From positions 1,006,501 to 1,070,500 of the forward strand of contig CAWZYM010000280.1 of assembly GCA_963966185.1 (NCBI GenBank): a stretch of 64,000 bases of DNA, read 5' to 3'. Positions 56,512 through 64,000 of this stretch are shown piece by piece (within the stretch, counting starts at the first letter, position 1; every line of letters begins with the position of its first letter). Source of the stretch: Rhabditoides inermis. Its lineage: Eukaryota > Nematoda > Chromadorea > Rhabditida > Rhabditidae. The notes below the pieces were generated by a model. It was not told where the DNA came from. It saw only the letters and a program-made list of their open reading frames with translations, and made no database searches. Position numbers and translations under genes: made by a program.

Positions 56512-58063
56512 GCCCGACTCACAGCCATCATGAAGAAGAAATCCTCCTGTGAGTACTTGATGGCTGGCAGATTCCACATCAGCACTGCCCCCAGCGTGCA
56601 GTTGATCGTCATAGAGGTACGGTACGAGGTCTGCAATGGGTACTGTAGTTTGAAAAAAGAGGTATATGTAAGGGTACTGTGTGTTGTATTTATTGGAAAT
56701 CCCTGATTCTTTGACCACGCCTCGTCTCTTATTTAATAAACGAAGTTTGTGAAACATAGTAATCAAAGATTCAACATCATATAGGGTATTCCCCCCGTTC
56801 ACGGTACGCCAGCCATCTCGACGTATATTTTCGACGTATATTTATGACATCATTGCATCTTGTCGCGCTATCGGCCTGCGCAAGACCATTCGACCGCGCG
56901 ATTCGCGCGCTTGGCGGTCTGATTTTAGGGAAATAAGGGTCATTTGCAAGTCAAATTAAACAGATCGGAGCCCCTTCCAGAGCTAATAACTCCGTTCAGA
57001 CTTATCAGAAGTTTATGAAATTTTCAGGGTGTATAGGTCTCTATACGGCCCATCGATTGTCGTGGGTTTTTTACGATATCTCAAAAACTAAATGAATTAT
57101 GAGCATTAAACTGGTCAAAACTACCGTTTTCTAACGACAAAAAAAGAAACTTTAATAACTTGGTTCCAACTGAACCAAATAGCACCAAACTTGCACCCCA
57201 CGTTCGGAAGACACATACGAAGAGATTGTCATGAATTTTTTTTTTAATTTTTAATTTTGAACGGAGTTATTCTACAGAAACCTCGTAATGACCCTGTTTA
57301 TGCATAAATTTCTCGTCATTTCTCGTCTGTCTGACCGACCGCCGAGAATTGCCGTACCGTGAAAATGAGGGATACCCTATAAATTCTAGTGTGAAGAAGT
57401 AATACTCGGACAAATTGTAATGGTTGAGTAACGACTCGAATGTATGGGTACTGAAATGTAACGGATGACAAACTTTCAGAATGAGATGAAATTATAGAAT
57501 ACAATAATTCGAAGAAAAAAGAGAGGTGGAAATTCGCACATTATCGGCCACAATAAATAAATAATATATAAATTAATAAATTAATAAATGATTTAATTAA
57601 AGACCACACCTTATCGGCCAGAACGCCCCAGCCGACGCGCGACATGCAGTTGAACATCTGGCAACAAATAATAAGTAGAAATATGCCTTATACACTTAAG
57701 AAATCATCGTTCGAGTGCGTGCCGTGTTCCGATTAGAAATTACTATACGTTTCACCATGAGCACATAAAATTCAAGAGGTGTTGGATTGGCAATGCGTTG
57801 AGTAACGACACCTCAAGAATCACTAGCATTCAAAGGAGCCCCCCATAAGTAGTTAGATGTGGGGGGCAGCTCAATATTTGCAGCACTGTACATTTCCTGT
57901 TGTGTTACTATGTACCTATAATATCTAGGCAGATAAAGAATATTATAAAGAAGACACTCACCGACGCGATGGAACCGATGAATGAGAGGTAGCGGTCGTT
58001 GGGGATGAACTGCTGACCGAAGGCCTGGAGGAGAGATTGGGGGAGAGGGGGAGAGAGAGAGAG

Positions 58064-58109
<46 letters not shown>

Positions 58110-59014
58110 CACCTTGTACAATCCACTCGTCAGCTGGCACCACACTGCATTCAGCATCAAAGTGAGGAAGAGCATTGCAAACTGCCACGACTTGATCATC
58201 TCCATTGCAGACGGGGCGCCTGGAGTAGATCAAATTATTATCCTACCGTAATCCTAAGAAAACGAAGTAGATCAAATTATTCTCTTACCGTAATCCTAAG
58301 GGAACGAAGAAGATAAAATTATTCTCCTACCGTAATCCTAAGGCAAAGAAGTAGATCAAATTATTCTCCCACCGTAATCCTAAGGAAACGAAATAGATCA
58401 AAGTATTCTCCCACCGTAATCCTAAGGAACGAAGTAGTTCAAATTATTCTCCCACCGTAATCCTAAAGGGAAACATAATTTCACCCACCACTCGACTGCA
58501 GCAGGTTTCTGTTCTCGTCGTCTTCGTCGTCCAGTGAGAGAACCTAAATTCAAAAATGCATACGTTTCACACACCAACTAAATCAACGAATTGAAAATGA
58601 AATAATTTAGGTGTCTTATTTTTCTAAAGAGCAATAATATTACTCCACCCACCTCTTCCCCCCATTCGATTTTGATTCGACCCACCTCTTTAGGATCGCC
58701 AATGAACACCAGACCAATCGCCTGCAGGACCACGAAGAGCGCCGCCATCACGAGGAACATCGACGGCACCTGCACATCATATTACTTACTGTATCATTCA
58801 AACAGTGGGACGTCAACTATAAGATACCGCACACATCCCTCTTTCCATCCCTACTTCCTCGACTACTCCCACCCCCATATTTGGCAGTAGCCGCCTCGCC
58901 GCTTCCGGTGAGCCGCCAAATCCTCTCACCCCCTGTCGATGGCTCACTCTCGATGATTTCACACCCGACGAGCAGGTGACTGCTTCCGGGCGGAGGCGAC
59001 TTCCGACCGTATGC

Positions 59015-59059
<45 letters not shown>

Positions 59060-59808
59060 AGAGGGGAGAGAGACAGAGAGAGACAGAGAGAGACAGAGAG
59101 AGACAGAGAGAGACAGAAACAGAGAGAGAGAGGGGGGGGGAGAAAGAGAACGCATCGGATGCGGTGGAGCGGCGCAGAGGGGTGTGGGAGAGGGCGGAAG
59201 GAGAGGGTAGGAGTGGTTGGATGGAGGAAGGGAAGACGTGGTCACTCACGCGTTCCAGCAGATCCTCCTGTGTGAAGTAGCCGTCGCTGTTCACCGCGTA
59301 GTTGCGTGGATTGACGTACCTGTGAGACGGCGAGGTCAACCTCGATTGGGCATTAAAAGGTGTTGTTTTATGTGTGATCATCTAAGATCACTATAAGGGT
59401 CTTATGACAGCAAAAGTTGATGCTGTACTTGATAGAACAATTCTTTTATATAAGACATGGGTGCTTCGTAAGTTTCATCAGAGATTGCAAAATAACAATG
59501 ATTTGATATGGACTGTGGATGAAACATATCAGTGTGGTAATTTCCGTTCGAATGAAAGATACATAGGTAAAGTGAGATAGAGGGAGATGTATAACAATAA
59601 AGATAAACAGAGAGGAAGAGAGAGAGAACGAGCGAAAGAGAGAACGAGAGAGAGAGAGGAGGGAGAGGAGAGAGAGGAGAGAGAGAGAGAGAGAGAGAGA
59701 GACTCGCCAGGTTTGTATGGGCGACATGATGAATGCGCCGCAGCCGTAGCCGCCGACGATGATCCCGCCGGCCAAGCCCACGTCCTCCGGCATCCACTAC
59801 AAGGGAGG

Positions 59809-59843
<35 letters not shown>

Positions 59844-60050
59844 CTCTCTCACCCACCCTCTGCGCCGTGATGAGGACGGCGTTGTAGGCGATGCCGCTGC
59901 CGAACGACGAGAAGAAGCCGAACGAGATCTGGAGGACAGTGATCGTTTGATAAAGGTGAGAGGGAAAGAGAGAACGCCACTCCATTGTCGCCACTTCTTC
60001 ACCTTTCGTCATGTACGTTTGGAAAGAAAGCCGATGAGAGAGAGAGGCAG

Positions 60051-60086
<36 letters not shown>

Positions 60087-60338
60087 AGAGAGAGAAGGAG
60101 AGAGAGAACGGTACCATGAGTGCTGCGAACGAAGTTTGGATGGCGTAGTAGGAAAACGCGATGGCGGAACTGAAAATATTATGATTAACTCTCGTTTTTG
60201 CGATACGTTTCAGAACACAGTCATCGTCGAAACAGTGGTTTTATATGAATAATCACATTTCTTGAAAGTTGAAAGAGAAAATCCCCAGCTGAATTTCCTC
60301 CTCTCTCATATAGTGTACACAGAGGGCAAGATCCCCCC

Positions 60339-60383
<45 letters not shown>

Positions 60384-62312
60384 TTCTCTCTCGCGTGCGT
60401 ATGATACCTGGGAAGGTAATACGGCCGATCCCTATCCGGTTACCTCTCTTCTCCCTCTCCTCCTCCATATTCACCCCCGTATTCATTACGCCACAATCAA
60501 GCCCTCCATAATTTATGCAAATGAGCTGTTCCCAGGCTGCCTCGGGGAGCCACTCACCCCCCCCCCCCCTCCTCTTCTCCCTCACCTGCCATTCCAATTG
60601 ACAGTGGCGTGCGGTAAAGCCCGTAAATCGCGGGCGATAAAAGTCGTAAACTGGCTGGGATTGTCAATTGGCGTGGCGCGGAGTCGTAAAGTCTCCGCAG
60701 AGGTTCAATACTGTTGCGTTACTATCTCTCTCGATTCTCATTTCCCTTTATGGATATTAGCTTACGGTATGAATCATTAGATAGAGAAGAGAGAAAGAGA
60801 GAAAGAGGGGGAGAGGGAGAGGGCGAGAGGGAGAGAGATACAGAGGCATTTGCTTGTGAATAGGGTGTGGGCGATCAAACCAGGAGAGTAGTGAGTGGTA
60901 TACGGTACAGATGAGTCAAACACCCACTCTACATCTCTCTCCCCCCCTCTCTCCCCTCCCTTCCCCTCTCTCTTCCCTTGCCATCTCCCCTATCCCCTAC
61001 CGTAGCCGCTGTTTGTGGAAGGGATTACATCCCGAAGTGAGTGTCTCCGCGCGTGTACACGCAAAGAAATTTCCGTGTGAGTGATCCCCCGGGGCGAAAT
61101 AGCGTGTGAATACGAGAGGGTGGGAGGCGGAGAGGCGGAGCCGAATTGAGAGGCAGTGTGTGAAAGTGGGAGGGTGGCATAGAGAGAGGGGAGACGTGTC
61201 CAAACACGGCGTGTCTCTGTAATTCTCATGAGATGAGAAGAGAGTGAGAGAACTGCATCTTCCCACCTCGTACCTTTCCCCGGGAGAGAATCTCGAAAAC
61301 ATGAACGTATGTGCTAGTGAACGCAGCTAGTGAACAAAATAATAACTCGAATCAAAACTCTATGTCGTTTAGAGGACAGACAATCTGATCTGATATTCCA
61401 TTTATCCAACTCGTCTCTTGTCACACACGTCTCTCTCCGAACCTGTCAGATGGCGCTTCCATGCATACATTCTCCTCCTCTCCTCTCCCCCTCCTCCTCT
61501 CACCTCACTGACCCATCGAAAATGCAGAATCAGGGATGCATTGGAGAGCGGCTTAGCAGACGCTTGTGTCATGCATGCGTAGTCATCCCACCGTAACACA
61601 CACTACAGTAATCCTACAGTACTCACGTGTACATGGTGGTTCCGATGAGGGCGGCGGTCCTTCCACCCAGACTCCTCTCCAGCACCCCGCCTACCAGCAT
61701 CGAGAACGGCACGCCGCCTGGAATACGGTAGCGGGTTACTGTGTGAATCAGCAACATAGTGCAGAGCTTCTCTCACTCCCTCCTCTTCACATCATTTTCA
61801 CCTGTCATAGGAGATGATATGCTCGATTATTTCACGTGTGTGTGTGTGTGAATCTCTGAGAATCATACAAGATTCCACCTGTCTACAGTGTCATACACAT
61901 CTATTTATGCGAGCCCCTTATCTCTAGATGCATGCACTTCTCGAAGCAACGTCAGTGTTTCCCACTTTCTCTCGCTACCATCTGTGTAATTGCTTTTCCA
62001 GAGCCACCCTCGACACAAGAATGCCGCATTGTCACCGCAGTGAATCACACCGTACATAGAATAGAGATGATGGGGGCTATACTGTACAGTGAGGCTATTG
62101 AGACCCGAGACTGACTCACTCATCAGTGTCTGCAGCCATATCATTGAAGACGTGGTGAGACTGGGATCGACCTTCCATCGCATATAGGAGACGAGGTAGG
62201 GCAGGATGTTGCCTGAATCAGGATGATGAGGGTTACGGTAGCTGCCCCATCACTTTCCCTCGTGCTCTTGACTCGATTATGAGTGGAGAGGGGGAGGAGG
62301 AGGCGGAGCAGC

Positions 62313-62353
<41 letters not shown>

Positions 62354-62700
62354 AGAGAAAAAGAGAGAAGCGGATAGGTATTACTCGAGGGTAGCTGGTG
62401 CGAAAACAATCTCACCTCACCCCCTTTCTCCTAATCAAGCCAGTAATGGGATTCCACTCTCATTCCCATCTAGTCATACTGTAGATGTGATGTGTTCTCG
62501 GAATAGAGACGGAACAATCTCATCACACACTATCCCATTCTCACCGCCCGGCAAATTGCATAAGCACTGATAAGGCACGGGGACTCACCGAAAGTGTAGA
62601 CGATGCCGAGCGAGAGCATGGCGAGAAGGCCGGCGGCGAGCACGGAAGGCGTGCGCAGATTCCGCGGCACGTGCCGAAGCACCACGTCGTCCGTCTCCAT
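55626..62700 (-). CDS. MFS transporter, oxalate/formate antiporter-like group
   Basis: Sixteen exons: 62589-62700, 62120-62212, 61627-61717, 60115-60169, 59857-59928, 59708-59796, 59250-59319, 58686-58769, 58489-58543, 58113-58219, 57962-58024, 57610-57657, 56523-56630, 56233-56349, 55786-55867 and 55626-55729. They make 449 residues. Twelve helices are implied: LAAGLLAMLSLGIVYTFGNI, MLVGGVLERSLGGRTAALIG (MFS loop 2-3 motif), SFGFFSSFGSGIAYNAVLIT, GLAGGIIVGGYGCGAFI, then a lumenal loop with YVNPRNYAVNSDGYF, an acidic central loop SLDDEDDENRN, and a second half with NCMSRVGWGVLADK and PFATHKVFGKSHFGVVYGT. Arrangement resembles the OFA group found in many eukaryotes; substrate (possibly a monocarboxylate) is unknown. 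The intron after exon 59708-59796 uses a GC donor (GCGAGT). The ATG directly follows an acceptor (TTCTAG). Confidence 0.88.
56782..57379. mobile_element. TIR element (598 bp) with TA target duplication
   Basis: Ends TAGGGTATTCC...TTCACGGTACG and the inverted CGTACCGTGAA...GGGATACCCTA; TA flanks both (56780-56781 and 57380-57381). No transposase frame. TA duplication fits a Tc1/mariner-like non-autonomous element (inference). In an intron of the MFS gene. Confidence 0.7.
58227..58468. repeat. 42-bp minisatellite, array 2
   Basis: Five to six units containing TATTCTCCTACCGTAATCCT and AAGGRAACGAAGTAGATCAA, the reverse complement of the array at 32,838-33,128, between exons 58113-58219 and 58489-58543 of the MFS gene. 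Confidence 0.9.
59019..59150. repeat. (GA)n / GAGACA compound repeat
   Basis: GA tract, G run and GAGAGACA units in an MFS intron (58770-59249). Confidence 0.9.
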
Positions 62701-64000
62701 CTAGAAGCGCTGGACGTCAGCACAAGCGATCAAACATAAACACAAAGCGGCGCGCACTAGTGTCAGCTGATTGCAGCGCGAATGAAGCGAGTGAGAGAGA
62801 GAGAGAGAAATCGATATTCGCACCCGGTCAGCAGAGAAACGGCTGACCACAGGCGAACAAACAAGTTTTCGTTTTTCGCAGCCGCGTGTGAGTTTGCTGT
62901 GTACTGAAGTACATTTACGAAAATTGCTGGAAGAAAGGGTAGGGCAGAGACAAGCGATCACTGAGATCGGCGAACAAAAAGACCCCTTCTTGTCTTCCTT
63001 ATCATCATTTCGCCCTTCTCATCACCCCTGATTAGAGAGATAAAGACCGGAGCGCTTCGTGGTGAGATTTGTAGGCTCGTCGTGCGTGGTGCGGCAACGA
63101 TGCGGCACTACAATTGTCGAGATGAGCGTGAGGGATGCGGATGAGGAGGTTTTTGTAGTGGAAGAGCGGTTTCCATAGCGTCCCCTCTGCCGAGTCTCAA
63201 GAGTCGAGCGGCCCCCAATCTCTTGTGTGAAGGCGTCAAGAGTCGTCCCTCTCTCTCCACTCCTCTCCTTATTCGCCCTAAGGCTCTCTCCAGGTGCATG
63301 CATTCCGTATAATCCACTCAGGTACGCCAGCTTTCTTTGGCTCTCACCATCCACCACGCTCTCTCGCCGCGCTCTCGCCCCGCGCCGACCCAGGCAATAT
63401 TGAATCAACTCATTACCTTCGAGGGGGGGGGGGAGAACCGCATATTGACAGTCATCGAGAGGCACATATTGTCATTGTATGATCAGTCAATAGGTCTAGG
63501 GGGGCCGCCCGCCTCTCAATAGAGGTAGAGACTGGGTGCTCCCTCCTCCTCCTTCTCTCACTTCCCGTCTCCATTGCCATTATTCCACACACCTTCCTCC
63601 CGGCAGCAAATCGCGCCTGACTCCCCCTACCGTATGCCCCTTCTCATCCTCGAAGATTTTCCTTCAGATTTTTGATCCACCGAAAGTGACATCTCTCTGT
63701 CACTCGGATCAGCGCTTCTCTATAAATATTGGCGGCCGTTGTTCGGCCGGGATTTGCTCTCTTTGCTTCTCTCGCCCTCTTCAGCGCTCTCCGCGATCAG
63801 CGCGCTGCCTAACCGCTACCGTACCCCTGGGGTCTTCTTCACTCTTTCAACACAAGGGGAGCATCAGAGGCGCTCGCCCCGCCCACTCGACGGCGATTGG
63901 ATGAGCGGCACTGGCAGATGGGCGGGGCGTGGCAAGGGGAGAGGAGCTGCCGAGGAGGTGCCTTCTCCCTCTCACCTTCTTCCAGCCGGCTATCTATACC
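62701..64000. other. Upstream flank of the MFS gene, no gene resolved
   Basis: Contains a (GA)n tract at 62,790-62,808, a G run at 63,424-63,433, and a TATA-like TATAAATA at 63,721-63,728 on the plus strand that could belong to a gene starting beyond the window. CTTCTTCCAG at 63,976-63,985 looks like an acceptor at the very end. No exon could be supported. Confidence 0.4.

Noticed and set aside
63721..64000. Start of a plus-strand gene with TATA box at 63,721
   Set aside because: No exon or start codon with family support before the window ends.

Overview
The window is intron-rich animal DNA and most probably nematode (an inference; species not identifiable). Supporting signs are a split gene carrying a CYK-IM-type chemoreceptor segment like the nematode SRT class, a secreted protein with seven ShKT domains, many very short introns (40-45 bases in TMEM138 and tubby), short exons, splice acceptors placed directly against start codons, and dense (CT)n/(GA)n tracts inside introns. 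No bacterial-style operons, rRNA or CRISPR arrays are seen.

Layout. 1-2.5 kb: last three exons of a multi-pass receptor-like protein (+). 2.5-12.5 kb: repeat-rich accessory region with a 3.4 kb/2.4 kb tandem segmental duplication, a four-copy family of small secreted four-cysteine peptides (-; the fourth broken), a hairpin, inverted-repeat elements and a solo LTR. 12.8-18.2 kb: SLC1 excitatory amino-acid transporter (-). 18.7-24.9 kb: a 554-residue secreted protein, signal peptide, seven ShKT domains, Thr/Pro linker and a C-type lectin domain (-), with a TTA-flanked TIR element in one intron. 26-27.6 kb: pieces of an SRT-like receptor (-). 28.7-32.4 kb: SLC17-type transporter (+) with a tRNA-Pro(AGG) gene in an intron. 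33.3-36.7 kb: unrecognised multi-pass membrane protein (-). 38.8-39.5 kb: TMEM138 (+). 39.7-41.7 kb: RNA polymerase subunit RPB5 (-), convergent with TMEM138 and divergent from tubby. 42.1-49.4 kb: tubby homologue (+), 15 exons. 49.6-51.7 kb: unrecognised single-pass protein with a charged tail (-). 53.2-55.1 kb: unrecognised 210-residue protein (+). 55.6-62.7 kb: MFS transporter of the oxalate/formate antiporter-like group (-). 62.7-64 kb: no gene resolved.

Exon models were read by hand: splice sites were chosen to keep frame and family motifs. Phases close exactly for SLC1, SLC17, TMEM138, RPB5, tubby, the ShKT-lectin gene, the MFS gene and both unknown genes at 49-55 kb. TMEM138 and tubby are both cilium-associated families, and each has an RFX-type X-box-like sequence upstream of its start codon, suggesting shared ciliary regulation. 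The strongest novelty candidates are the ShKT-lectin protein, whose last three ShKT domains have all lost both partners of one disulfide, and the secreted-peptide family carried by a segmental duplication.
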